Shown here one piece after another: positions 33,258 to 41,374 of a stretch of DNA of 64,000 nucleotides. How positions within the stretch are numbered: the first letter of the stretch is position 1; the number at the start of each line of letters is the position of its first letter. The notes under the pieces were generated by a model, which made no database searches, was not told the DNA's origin, and saw only the letters and a program-made list of their open reading frames with translations. The stretch covers positions 1-64,000 of the forward strand of contig CAMVFZ010000007.1 in assembly GCA_947166905.1 (NCBI GenBank), given 5' to 3'. The position numbers and the translations under genes were made by a program. Source of the DNA: an uncultured Prevotellaceae bacterium (GTDB lineage Bacteria; Bacteroidota; Bacteroidia; Bacteroidales; UBA932).

Positions 33258-35666
33258 ATGGTGCAGAATGAAAATGAGATTTTGGGGCAGCTGGATGCTA
33301 CGCAGAGAGAGGCGGTTAAGTGGACTGACGGCCCGGTATTGATTGTAGCTGGTGCCGGTTCCGGTAAAACCAGGGTACTGACAAGCCGTATTGCTTATTT
33401 ACTTGCCAAGGGCGCGGATCCTTCCCGCATCCTTGCGCTCACTTTTACCCGTAAGGCGGCAGGGGAGATGAAGGACAGGATCGCCGGTATGGTAGGTGCA
33501 CGCAGCGCCAGGAACCTTGTCATGGGCACCTTCCACTCCGTCTTCGTCCGTTTTTTAAGGGATTATGCCGATGTCCTTGGTTATCCGCGTGAGTTCACTA
33601 TTTACGATACCTCAGACTCAGTTAGCGCCATCAAGCACATTCTGAAGGAAATGCAGCTTGATGACAAGGTTTACAAGCCCAAGGAGGTTCTGGCCCGCAT
33701 TTCCATGGCCAAGAACAACCTTTATTCCGCAGAAGACTATGCCCGCAACCAGGCTGCGCTTGCCAATGACCGCAACGCCCGCAAGGGAGAGATCTACCGT
33801 ATCTACGCCAAGTATCAGCAGCTGATGAAGGCATCCGGAGTGATGGACTTCGACGATATCCTTGTGAATATGAACCTGCTGCTTCTGAAAGAAGACCTGG
33901 CAGGCAATCCCATACTCCCGGCCATCGCTTCCCGCTTTGACTATATTTTGGTAGACGAGTATCAGGATACCAACTATGCCCAATATCTGATAATCAAGAA
34001 GTTAAGCCAGGTTCACAGGAATATCTGCGTGGTGGGTGACGACTCCCAGTCCATCTATGCTTTCCGTGGCGCCAAGATAGAGAACATGCTTAACTTCCAG
34101 AAGGATTATCCTGAGGCCAAGCGCTTTGCCCTGGAACGTAACTATCGGTCTACAAAAACCATAGTGAATGCTGCCAACTCCTTGATATCTAAGAATGTAG
34201 GCCGCCTTCCAAAGAACTGTTTTTCCGATGGTTCCAGGGGCGATCAGATAGATCTGCTGAAGGCTTTTGACGAAAAGGACGAGGCCTCTATGATAAGTTC
34301 TTCCATCATCCGCAGGATGCGTGAGGACGGAGCGGCATATCAGGACTTCGCTATTCTTTACAGAACCAACTCCCAGTCGCGTGCGATAGAGGAGGCTCTT
34401 CGCAGGAGGAACCTTCCTTATATGATATTCTCCGGCAACTCCTTCTTTGAAAGGGCGGAGGTCAAAGATACCATGGCTTATCTTAAGCTGGTAGTGAATC
34501 CTTTGGACGATGAATCCTTCCGCCGCGCCGTGAACAAGCCGGCCCGTGGTATCGGAGATACCTCACTGGCGGCTCTTGCCGCGGCTGCATCGGCTCAGGA
34601 AAAATCCTTGTGCGAAGCGGCCTTGAGCGAGGGACTGGAGGCCTATGGCCTGAAAAAGGCTGCCACGGATAAGATATCGGCCTTTGTAAAGATGATATAC
34701 GCTCATAACGCCATGATGGCGGAAAAGGACGCCTATGCCATTGCAACTTCCATCATCGACACTTCCGGCCTGTACCGCTCCTTCAAGGAAGATACTTCAA
34801 TCGAGGGCCAGTCAAGGACGGCCAACGTAGAGGAACTCATCAACAGTGTCAAGGCCTTTGTAGAAGAGCAGCACAATACTTATATAGAGGACATGATGGT
34901 TGAGGGACGCATTAGCGACGGAGATGAGATTTCCCCGGAAAACCTGCCTTTGGTAACGCTGGGAGCATATCTGGAGAATATTTCACTGCTTAGCGCCGTG
35001 GATGTGTCCGACGAGGATTCAGCCAACAAGATAGCCTTGATGACGGTGCATTCCGCCAAGGGATTGGAGTTCCCTTACGTTTACGTTGCCGGTATGGAAG
35101 AGAATCTCTTTCCCGGCGGCGGCATGCTGGCATCTCCGGCAGAGATTGAAGAGGAAAGAAGGCTCTTCTACGTTGCTATGACCAGGGCGGAAAAGGCTCT
35201 TTCTCTGGCCTTTGCCACAACCAGGATGCGCAACGGCCGTCACGAGTCCAATTCTCCCAGCCGTTTTGTACGTGAAATTGACAGTTCATATATAAGTAAT
35301 CCGTTAAGGTCCGATGATGGCCCGTCAGAGCCCGAACCTGGCTTCCGCAAGCCGCTTTTTGGCGCGCCGAAGCCTTCTTACGGAGCATCCAAACCTACTT
35401 ATGGAGCGCCTAAGCCTTCGTTTGGCGCTCCCAAGCCCAGCTTTGGTGGCAAGCCGGCGCAGCCTGCGGCTCCGGCCCAGACAGATTTTATTCCGGACCC
35501 TGTTTATTCTTTCCGTCCCGGAATGCGAATAGAGCATAACAGGTTTGGCATTGGCCAGATTCTGGATATTTCCGGAGACCCTGCAGACCTCAAGGCAAGG
35601 ATACGCTTCGATGCATACGGAGAGAAACTTCTGCTTCTCAAGTACGCCAAAATGAGAAAGTGTTAA
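33258..35666 (+). CDS. UvrD/PcrA-family 3'-5' DNA helicase
   Basis: 802 residues from ATG 33258 (a GTG three codons upstream is in frame). SF1A motifs: Q-motif LDATQREAV, Walker A VAGAGSGKTRVL (30-41), Walker B VDEYQDTN, motif III GDDSQSIYAFRGA, motif IV LERNYRST, motif V VHSAKGLEFPYVYVAGMEE and motif VI FYVAMTRAEKAL. It unwinds DNA in repair and replication-fork maintenance. After the core, residues of about 700-735 are a low-complexity linker of heptapeptide repeats (KPSFGAP-like, 35358-35450), then a PcrA-type Tudor-like C-terminal domain (GMRIEHNRFGIGQILDI) that in PcrA binds RNA polymerase. This architecture favours PcrA over plain UvrD or Rep. Confidence 0.94.
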   Translation: MVQNENEILGQLDATQREAVKWTDGPVLIVAGAGSGKTRVLTSRIAYLLAKGADPSRILALTFTRKAAGEMKDRIAGMVGARSARNLVMGTFHSVFVRFLRDYADVLGYPREFTIYDTSDSVSAIKHILKEMQLDDKVYKPKEVLARISMAKNNLYSAEDYARNQAALANDRNARKGEIYRIYAKYQQLMKASGVMDFDDILVNMNLLLLKEDLAGNPILPAIASRFDYILVDEYQDTNYAQYLIIKKLSQVHRNICVVGDDSQSIYAFRGAKIENMLNFQKDYPEAKRFALERNYRSTKTIVNAANSLISKNVGRLPKNCFSDGSRGDQIDLLKAFDEKDEASMISSSIIRRMREDGAAYQDFAILYRTNSQSRAIEEALRRRNLPYMIFSGNSFFERAEVKDTMAYLKLVVNPLDDESFRRAVNKPARGIGDTSLAALAAAASAQEKSLCEAALSEGLEAYGLKKAATDKISAFVKMIYAHNAMMAEKDAYAIATSIIDTSGLYRSFKEDTSIEGQSRTANVEELINSVKAFVEEQHNTYIEDMMVEGRISDGDEISPENLPLVTLGAYLENISLLSAVDVSDEDSANKIALMTVHSAKGLEFPYVYVAGMEENLFPGGGMLASPAEIEEERRLFYVAMTRAEKALSLAFATTRMRNGRHESNSPSRFVREIDSSYISNPLRSDDGPSEPEPGFRKPLFGAPKPSYGASKPTYGAPKPSFGAPKPSFGGKPAQPAAPAQTDFIPDPVYSFRPGMRIEHNRFGIGQILDISGDPADLKARIRFDAYGEKLLLLKYAKMRKC

Positions 35667-35760
35667 AACGTGAATATTAAGATTTATAAATCTTTATATC
35701 CGCGAAAATTAAAATTTGTCAAATTACTCAAATCTTGTCTTTTTGTTGGGCGGTGCTTCA

Positions 35761-35769
35761 TAGATTTGT
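35761..35769 (+). promoter_or_regulatory. Bacteroidota -7 box of the DUF6359-like lipoprotein gene
   Basis: TAGATTTGT matches TAnnTTTGY, 14 bp before ATG 35784. TTTG at 35742-35745 is 15 bp upstream, shorter than ideal. Confidence 0.5.
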
Positions 35770-35783
35770 GAAAAAACAAAACT

Positions 35784-36257
35784 ATGTTCACCATGAAAAC
35801 AAAGCATTTTTCCAGGGTCCTGGCCGTGGCGGCATCGGCCCTGTTGTTTGCGTTCATCCCACTGTCATGCGACTTTATGCCCTATGAAGGGGAAGATGAG
35901 GAAGAAGAAACCCCGGCTCCGGAAGAAATCTATGACGTAGCTGCCGCCAGAAGTATGACAGGCAGTAAAAAGGTATGGGTCTGCGGCTACATCATCGGCA
36001 ATGTAAGTCCATTCAAGGCTGCGACCTCTGCAACCAATCTTGCCATTGCCGATACCCCGCAGCAGACGGCCAAGGATTCCTGCCTTTCCGTAGAGCTTAA
36101 AATAGGGGAGCTTCGCGATGCCCTGAACCTTCCTTCCAACCCCGACAATCTAGGCCGCAAGGTGTATCTGAAAGGGGATATCACCACTTATTACAGCATT
36201 CCCGGAGTCAAGAATATATCGGCCTGGTCACTGGATGATCCGCCCTCAAAGAAATAG
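35784..36257 (+). CDS. Small lipoprotein, DUF6359-like (OB-fold type)
   Basis: 157 residues from ATG 35784 (ATG 35793 is equally possible). Lipobox IPLSC gives Cys29 of the longer form. A very acidic linker follows (GEDEEEETPAPEE), then a compact domain: YDVAAARSM, then VWVCGYIIGNV, NLAIADTP and LGRKVYLKGDITTYYSIPGV. This resembles the DUF6359 domain of Bacteroidota surface lipoproteins ('...gk.vwV.GYIVG...'), a small beta-barrel often attached to nuclease or adhesion proteins. Function unknown. It is a single gene upstream of tRNA-Gly. Confidence 0.75.
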   Translation: MFTMKTKHFSRVLAVAASALLFAFIPLSCDFMPYEGEDEEEETPAPEEIYDVAAARSMTGSKKVWVCGYIIGNVSPFKAATSATNLAIADTPQQTAKDSCLSVELKIGELRDALNLPSNPDNLGRKVYLKGDITTYYSIPGVKNISAWSLDDPPSKK

Positions 36258-36288
36258 CCCCCTGAGCGTGCGAATTCAAAAAAAATTG

Positions 36289-36297
36289 TATATTTGC
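36289..36297 (+). promoter_or_regulatory. Bacteroidota -7 box of tRNA-Gly
   Basis: TATATTTGC, a full match, 13 bp before the tRNA 5' end. No clear -33 TTTG upstream. Confidence 0.5.
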
Positions 36298-36309
36298 ATC
36301 TGCTATCAA

Positions 36310-36382
36310 GCGGAATTAGCTCAGTTGGTAGAGCGGCGGCTTCCCAAGCCGCAGGTCACGAGTTCGAACCTCGCATTCCGCT
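36310..36382 (+). tRNA. tRNA-Gly (anticodon CCC)
   Basis: 73 nt. Acceptor arms GCGGAAT and ATTCCGC pair fully; D-arm TAGCTCAGTTGGTAGAGC; anticodon stem GCGGC/GCCGC with loop TTCCCAA, anticodon CCC; T-arm CGAGTTCGAACCTCG; discriminator T, no encoded CCA. A T8-rich run follows directly and may help end transcription. The peptidase gene starts 34 bp later. Confidence 0.97.
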
Positions 36383-36415
36383 CTTTTTTTGTTTTATGGG
36401 GCGGCGGCATCGGCA

Positions 36416-36898
36416 ATGAAGAAGATTGTTCTAAAAAACGAAGAGATGTTTCCGGAAGTCTCCAGAATGTTGGAAGACGGCCATAAAGTCACTATCCCCG
36501 TCAAAGGCGTAAGTATGTTGCCCACAATTGTGGGAGAGCGGGATCTGGTAATTCTGGAAAAATCGGCGGTTTACAAAAAGGACGATATAGTGCTGTTCTG
36601 TCTTGGCGGCAGGTGGATATTGCATCGCGTTATCAAGACCGATGGCGACATCTTCATCATCCGTGGCGACGGCATCCTTAGCAATGTGGAAAATTGCACT
36701 GCTGCGCATATCCGCGGGCGCGTGACCACCATATTAAGGAAGGGCCGCAAGCCGATAGATCCGTACGGCCGCTGGCAGCTTTTCAAACTCAGGGTCTGGA
36801 ATCTTCTGCGACCGGTTCGCAGATACTTGCTTTATATTTACAGGCACTTGCCCTGGACGGCAAAATACTTCCGCCCTGCACCAAATGTAAACGATTGA
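36416..36898 (+). CDS. S24/S26 family peptidase (SipW-like signal peptidase)
   Basis: 160 residues from ATG 36416; an upstream in-frame TTG at 36389 is less likely because it lies just after the tRNA. Catalytic serine is in KGVSMLPTI (Ser33). The general base looks like His70 in WILHRVIK, as in SipW/Sec11-type enzymes, with an Asp in IIRGDGILSN (about 83-92). No N-terminal membrane helix is visible, which is unusual for a signal peptidase; the C-terminal basic and aromatic segment (RRYLLYIYRHLPWTAKYF) may touch the membrane. The next genes are a PqqD-like protein (2-bp gap) and an ABC exporter. This trio occurs in Bacteroidota peptide-natural-product loci, where the peptidase may trim a leader peptide; no precursor is seen here. 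Confidence 0.85.
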   Translation: MKKIVLKNEEMFPEVSRMLEDGHKVTIPVKGVSMLPTIVGERDLVILEKSAVYKKDDIVLFCLGGRWILHRVIKTDGDIFIIRGDGILSNVENCTAAHIRGRVTTILRKGRKPIDPYGRWQLFKLRVWNLLRPVRRYLLYIYRHLPWTAKYFRPAPNVND

Positions 36899-36900
36899 TT

Positions 36901-37170
36901 ATGAGAATAAAAGATTATATGGTTTTAAGGACGATCTGCGGGCAGAAAGTCCTTAGCGCAGAAGGCGCAAAAGCAATTAACATGAGCTCTATCATAAGCC
37001 TGAACGACACCGCAGCATATCTGTGGGAGTCCGTTACCGGCAAGGACTTTACCGTAGAAGACCTTAAGAATCTTCTTCTGGATAAGTACGAGGTTGACGA
37101 GCCTACGGCAGCCAAGGATGCCCAGGCCCTTGCAGACAAGTGGGTAGAGCTTGGCGTAGTAGATAAATAA
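36901..37170 (+). CDS. PqqD-like protein (RiPP recognition element type)
   Basis: 89 residues starting MRIKDYMVLRTICGQ. The PqqD fold is suggested by the order: beta strands in MVLRTICGQKVLSAEG, the helix region MSSIISLNDTAAYLWESV, and a winged-helix part FTVEDLKNLLLDKYEVDEP and AKDAQALADKWVELGVV. PqqD and related RiPP recognition elements bind leader peptides and present them to modifying enzymes. A longer open frame runs 207 bp upstream inside the peptidase gene but ATG 36901 fits domain start and operon spacing. Seventeen bp separate it from the exporter gene. PqqD-like proteins also occur in non-RiPP glycan or capsule loci, so a peptide substrate is not certain. Confidence 0.85.
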   Translation: MRIKDYMVLRTICGQKVLSAEGAKAINMSSIISLNDTAAYLWESVTGKDFTVEDLKNLLLDKYEVDEPTAAKDAQALADKWVELGVVDK

Positions 37171-37186
37171 GTAAACATCGGCCGGG

Positions 37187-38815
37187 ATGAAAAAGTATAT
37201 CAAATGGCTGCTGGTCAATTCCAGGGGAGTGCGCAGTGCGATGGTGCTGAACGTGCTCCTTGGTATTCTGACTGTAGCCTGCAGCCTGGCCTTCATTTAC
37301 TTTTGCAAACTTCTGGTAGACGCTGCAACAAGGGGAGTGCCTTTCAAAGAGCTTATCCCGGCGGCCGCGGGTATCGTCGCACTGCAACTTTTCAGGATAG
37401 CCGTACTTGCTTTCAATACCAGGTTTGAGAACATTACAAACGCGCGTCTTAACTTCAATGTGCGCCAGAGGCTCTTTACCAACCTGCTTCAGTCAAAGTG
37501 GTCCGGTAAAGAGAAAATGCACTCTGGAGATGCTCTGAACAGGCTTTTTTCTGATGTCGATACGGTTACCAAGGTAGTCAGCGAAGATATTCCGGCGCTT
37601 GCAGTAACTGTAATCCGTCTGGTTGCGGCCATGGCCTTCCTGGCCATGTTGGATGTAAGGCTGGCCGGCCTGCTACTGTTAGTGACGCTCATTCTTACCG
37701 GTGCCGGAAAGTTCTTCTTCCGTAAACTTAGGGCCCTGACAAAGGATATCCGCGAAAAGGAGAGCCAGGTTCAGTCCCATATCCAGGAGAGCATCCAGAA
37801 CAAGGTGCTGCTTCAGTCCCTTGAAATGGAAAAATCCGCCGGAAAAGACCTGGAAGACCTTCAGTCAGAAGAGTTCGGGCAGATTATGCGCCGCTCCAAC
37901 TTCAATATATGGTCCCGCGCAGCCGTAGGCCTTACCTTTGCGTCCGGTTACCTGCTTTGCTTCCTTTGGGGCGTCGCCGGGATATCGGCCGGAACCATAA
38001 CCTTTGGCGTAATGACGGCCTTCCTTCAGCTGGTTGGCCAGATCCAGAATCCACTTGTCAGCCTTACCCGCCAGATACCTTCCATGATCTATGCGACTAC
38101 GTCCATTGACCGACTGGAAGAACTGGCAGACCCGGAACTTGAAGAAACCGGTACTCCGGTGCGGGTTCCTTATCCTGCCGGCCTTAGGGTGTCAGATTTG
38201 AGTTTCCGTTATCCCGATGCCGATGGCGACGTTTTCAGCAGCTTCAGCTTTGACTTCACGCCCGGCAGCAAGACTGCCATAGTGGGAGAAACCGGTGTAG
38301 GAAAGAGTACTCTTATCCGATTGATGCTCAGTTTGTTGCGTCCTCAAAGCGGAGAAATCGTACTTTATGGCGGCGGTAGGGAAGTGCCGGTAAGTCCGCT
38401 TACCAGGGTAAACTTCTCCTTTGTACCTCAGGGGAACTCCCTTCTTGGCGGAACAATTAAGGACAACCTCCTTTTGGGTAATCCCGACGCTACTGAAGAG
38501 CAGATGTGGGAGGCTCTGGATACTGCAGTAGCCGGCTTTGTGCGCGATCTCCCGGACGGCCTTATGAGCCGCTGCGGCGAGCGTGGCTCAGGCCTTAGCG
38601 AAGGCCAGGCCCAGAGAATCGCCATAGCCCGCGCTCTGCTGCGCCCCGGCAACATCATGCTCATGGATGAATTCAGCTCATCCCTTGACCCTGAAACAGA
38701 GCGCCAGTTAATAAAAAATCTTACCTCCATTTCTGAAGGTAAGACTATGATTTTCATTACTCACAGGGAACTTGTCACAGAGTACTGCGACAAGGTTCTG
38801 CGCCTGCAGCGCTAG
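37187..38815 (+). CDS. ABC exporter (fused permease and ATPase)
   Basis: 542 residues. About six hydrophobic segments in residues 1-300, then an ATPase with Walker A VGETGVGKST, Q-loop FVPQGNSLLGGTI, signature GLSEGQAQRIAIARAL (SEGQ in place of SGGQ), Walker B IMLMDEFSSSLDP and H-loop FITHRE. No C39 peptidase domain precedes it, so leader removal, if any, would fall to the separate S24/S26 peptidase upstream. A homodimer in the inner membrane is expected. It is the last gene of the three-gene unit; its 3' end overlaps the convergent pdxA gene by 4 bp. Confidence 0.92.
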   Translation: MKKYIKWLLVNSRGVRSAMVLNVLLGILTVACSLAFIYFCKLLVDAATRGVPFKELIPAAAGIVALQLFRIAVLAFNTRFENITNARLNFNVRQRLFTNLLQSKWSGKEKMHSGDALNRLFSDVDTVTKVVSEDIPALAVTVIRLVAAMAFLAMLDVRLAGLLLLVTLILTGAGKFFFRKLRALTKDIREKESQVQSHIQESIQNKVLLQSLEMEKSAGKDLEDLQSEEFGQIMRRSNFNIWSRAAVGLTFASGYLLCFLWGVAGISAGTITFGVMTAFLQLVGQIQNPLVSLTRQIPSMIYATTSIDRLEELADPELEETGTPVRVPYPAGLRVSDLSFRYPDADGDVFSSFSFDFTPGSKTAIVGETGVGKSTLIRLMLSLLRPQSGEIVLYGGGREVPVSPLTRVNFSFVPQGNSLLGGTIKDNLLLGNPDATEEQMWEALDTAVAGFVRDLPDGLMSRCGERGSGLSEGQAQRIAIARALLRPGNIMLMDEFSSSLDPETERQLIKNLTSISEGKTMIFITHRELVTEYCDKVLRLQR

Positions 38816-39897
38816 GCTATCTGAGGCCTTCCGTCCTTTCTTGCGGGCTCTTCAATCCTGTAATCATCCATTTTGTTCTCCTGCAGCCTGTCGTATTCTA
38901 TACGATGCTTGTAAATATCTATGGCTGTGAAGATTGCGGACATCATTGAATGAGGATCGGCCTCGTCGCGGCCGGCCAGTTCAAGGGCTGTGCCGTGGTC
39001 AGGGGAAGTGCGTACTATGGGCAGTCCGGCGGTATAGTTTACTCCGGTTTCAAAGGACAGTGCCTTGAACGGAGCCAGACCCTGGTCGTGGTACATTGCC
39101 AGTGTGGCGTCAAAGCGTGCGTAGTTGCCCAGTCCGAAGAAACCGTCGGGTGAATAAGGACCGAAGGCAAGTATGCCCTCTTCCGTCGCCTTCTGTACGG
39201 CAGGAAGTATAATCTGCTGCTCTTCGTCACCGATCAGGCCGCCGTCGCCGCAGTGCGGGTTAAGGCCAAGCACGGCAATGCGAGGCTTGTCTACTCCGAA
39301 GTCGCGCTGGAGCGACTGGTTAAGCAGGCGGAGCTTTGCCAGAATCTTTTCCTGGGTGATGGCTTTGGGGACATCGGCCAGGCGTATATGTCCTGTAACA
39401 ACGGCAATCTTTAGGGTCTCGCTTACCATGATCATGGTATGGTCCTGGGCGCCGAATTCATGCTGCAGGTACTCTGTGTGGCCGGTGAAGCCGAAGCCTT
39501 CCTCTGACATCGACCTCTTGTTGATAGGTCCGGTGACCAGCACGTCAATAAGGCCGTTCTTAAGGTCTGCGACAGCTGTGTCAAGAGCCTTGATCGCAGC
39601 TTTTGCAGATTCTCCGGAAGCCTTTCCGGGCTCTACGTAAACATTGTCCGGGAGGCAGTTAAGAATATTGATTTTCTTGGGCTTTGCGTCCCTGACATTG
39701 CTGATAACGTATGTATCAACCTGCTCTATGTTGTGAAGGGATTTCCTGTAGAAACCGAAAATCTTTGAGGAACCGTAAACTACGGGGGTGAAAGAATCCA
39801 GTATGCGGGGGTCTCCGAGAGCCTTGATGATGATTTCGTAGCCGATACCGTTACCGTCTCCCTGGGTGATTCCTACTATGAGTTTATTGCCTTGCAT
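38812..39897 (-). CDS. pdxA: 4-hydroxythreonine-4-phosphate dehydrogenase
   Basis: 361 residues. PdxA oxidises 4-phosphohydroxy-L-threonine with NAD+ in the DXP-dependent route to vitamin B6. Landmarks: GITQGDGNGIGYEIIIKAL at the start, VTGPINKRSMSEEGFGFTGHTEYL with a metal-binding His, LGLNPHCGDGGLIG, and AMYHDQGLAPFKAL. A short extra C-terminal tail of about 25 residues (MDDYRIEEPARKDGRPQIA) is basic and looks disordered. It is followed on the other strand by the exporter gene and is 11 bp downstream of rnhA. Confidence 0.96.
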   Translation of the reverse strand: MQGNKLIVGITQGDGNGIGYEIIIKALGDPRILDSFTPVVYGSSKIFGFYRKSLHNIEQVDTYVISNVRDAKPKKINILNCLPDNVYVEPGKASGESAKAAIKALDTAVADLKNGLIDVLVTGPINKRSMSEEGFGFTGHTEYLQHEFGAQDHTMIMVSETLKIAVVTGHIRLADVPKAITQEKILAKLRLLNQSLQRDFGVDKPRIAVLGLNPHCGDGGLIGDEEQQIILPAVQKATEEGILAFGPYSPDGFFGLGNYARFDATLAMYHDQGLAPFKALSFETGVNYTAGLPIVRTSPDHGTALELAGRDEADPHSMMSAIFTAIDIYKHRIEYDRLQENKMDDYRIEEPARKDGRPQIA

Positions 39898-39908
39898 ATA
39901 TCGTGTGT

Positions 39909-40400
39909 TTAGAATAGTGTCTCGTGAATATGATCCTGCTCGTAGCCTTCGTCGGCAGGCAGGTCCGGGGCCAGCCTGGCCTCTACGGCAAGGGCGTCGC
40001 AGCGCTCGTTTTCCGGGTTGCCCGCATGGCCTTTGAGCCAGTTGAAAGTAATGTCATGGGCCTTGTAAAGGGGTAAAAAGCGAAGCCACAGGTCTACGTT
40101 CTTGACCTTATTCCAGCCCTTGGCCTCCCAAGTCTTCAGCCAACCCTCAGTGATTGCCTTTACAACGTAGGACGAGTCGCTCCAGATCTGTACCTTGGAG
40201 CCTGTCCAGCGTATGGCCTCCAGGCCTTTGATAACTGCCAGAAGCTCCATCCTGTTGTTGGTGGTAAGGCGGAATCCGCCGCTTATCTCCTTGCGCAGAC
40301 CGCCGCACAGTAACACTGCGCCGTATCCACCGGGGCCGGGGTTTCCGGCGGCGGCACCATCGGTGAACAGATAAATAACGGGGCGATCTTCTTTCTGCAT
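39909..40400 (-). CDS. rnhA: Ribonuclease HI
   Basis: 163 residues from ATG 40400; a TTG 30 bp upstream lies in the promoter region and is rejected. RNase HI cuts the RNA strand of RNA:DNA hybrids. The DEDD carboxylates are visible: Asp14 in FTDGAAAGNPGPGG, Glu in NRMELLAV, Asp in IWSDSSYVV, Asp in NERCDALAV. The basic handle region WEAKGWNKVKN is present. About 15 extra C-terminal residues (ADEGYEQDHIHETLF) extend past the usual end. Likely co-transcribed with pdxA. Confidence 0.95.
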   Translation of the reverse strand: MQKEDRPVIYLFTDGAAAGNPGPGGYGAVLLCGGLRKEISGGFRLTTNNRMELLAVIKGLEAIRWTGSKVQIWSDSSYVVKAITEGWLKTWEAKGWNKVKNVDLWLRFLPLYKAHDITFNWLKGHAGNPENERCDALAVEARLAPDLPADEGYEQDHIHETLF

Positions 40401-40426
40401 CTTACCTGAAAAACAATTACAGTCTT

Positions 40427-40435
40427 GCAAAGATA
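40427..40435 (-). promoter_or_regulatory. Bacteroidota -7 box of rnhA-pdxA
   Basis: Minus-strand TATCTTTGC, a full match, 27 bp before the rnhA ATG. A TTTTG abuts it upstream, too close for a -33 element. Confidence 0.5.
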
Positions 40436-40445
40436 CAAAAGTGGT

Positions 40446-40478
40446 TTTGAAAAATTGAAAAAATTACTCTATTTTTGC
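40446..40478 (+). promoter_or_regulatory. Full promoter of the rfbD operon, placed for a near-leaderless mRNA
   Basis: TTTG (40446-40449), 20-bp spacer, TATTTTTGC (40470-40478): both elements match. The ATG of rfbD is at 40482, so if transcription starts 4-5 nt after the -7 box the transcript begins at or next to the start codon. Confidence 0.75.
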
Positions 40479-40481
40479 GTT

Positions 40482-41366
40482 ATGAATGTGCTTGTTACAG
40501 GTGCCAACGGCCAGTTGGGAATGGAACTCCGGGCTCTATCATGCGGGGCGGCGGACCATTACATCTTTACCTGTCTTCACGAGGCCCCCGGGGTAGAGAC
40601 TGTCCCTCTTGACATCACCAATAAAGAAGCCGTAGAGATTATCTGCGAATCGGAGCGGGTGGATGTGATTGTCAACTGTTCCGCCTACAACGATGTCAAC
40701 AGGGCAGAGGACGACTTCCAGATGGCAGATCTTATCAACCGCCAGGGGGTGGAGAATCTTGCATCGGCGGCAAAGAAAACGGGTGCCGTGCTCATCCACA
40801 TATCCACGGATTATGTATTTGACGGCCGCGGCAATACTCCGTATCGTGAAACTGATGAGGCAAAGCCTGTAAACTCTTACGGAGCAACCAAACTGTCAGG
40901 GGAGAGGGCTATTATCGCCTCAGGCTGCAAGTACTTCATATTCAGGACGTCATGGATGTATTCCAACTACCGCAAGAACTTCCTTCGCACAATGACTACT
41001 TTGCTTGGCAAGAGCGGCAATGTAAACGTTGTGTGCGACCAGGTGGGCACTCCCACCAGGGCAAAGGATCTTGCAGTTTTCCTGAAGGGACTCATAGAGA
41101 AAAGGAAGCTCAAAGGTAATTACGGCCTGTATCATTTTTCAAACGAGGGTGTAGCTTCGTGGTACGACTTCGCCTGCGCCATCAAGAAGGAGCTTTCCCT
41201 CCCCGGAACGGTTGTTCCCTGCCGCACGGGAGACTTTCCGCAGAAGGCCAAAAGACCTAATTATTCCGTACTGGACAAGAGCCTTGTCAAGAAGACCTTC
41301 GGCGTGGAAATCCCTCATTGGCGCGACTCCCTTCACAATTTTTACGTTGATTTGCTGGCTTATTAA
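40482..41366 (+). CDS. rfbD: dTDP-4-dehydrorhamnose reductase
   Basis: 294 residues. RfbD reduces dTDP-4-dehydro-L-rhamnose with NAD(P)H in the last step of dTDP-rhamnose synthesis. Features: Rossmann motif VTGANGQLGMEL (5-16), VNCSAYNDVNRAEDD, THE SDR Ser-Tyr-Lys set in ISTDYVFDGRG...PVNSYGATKLSGER, and FRTSWMYSNYRKNF. The start is ATG 40482 just after the promoter; the frame is open upstream but that part lies before the promoter. rfbC and a flippase follow; rfbA and rfbB are not in the window. Confidence 0.95.
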   Translation: MNVLVTGANGQLGMELRALSCGAADHYIFTCLHEAPGVETVPLDITNKEAVEIICESERVDVIVNCSAYNDVNRAEDDFQMADLINRQGVENLASAAKKTGAVLIHISTDYVFDGRGNTPYRETDEAKPVNSYGATKLSGERAIIASGCKYFIFRTSWMYSNYRKNFLRTMTTLLGKSGNVNVVCDQVGTPTRAKDLAVFLKGLIEKRKLKGNYGLYHFSNEGVASWYDFACAIKKELSLPGTVVPCRTGDFPQKAKRPNYSVLDKSLVKKTFGVEIPHWRDSLHNFYVDLLAY

Positions 41367-41374
41367 GATAGTCT

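Noticed and set aside
36235..36486. 83-codon open frame on the plus strand
   Set aside because: It spans tRNA-Gly and the start of the peptidase gene; the peptide has no protein-like features.
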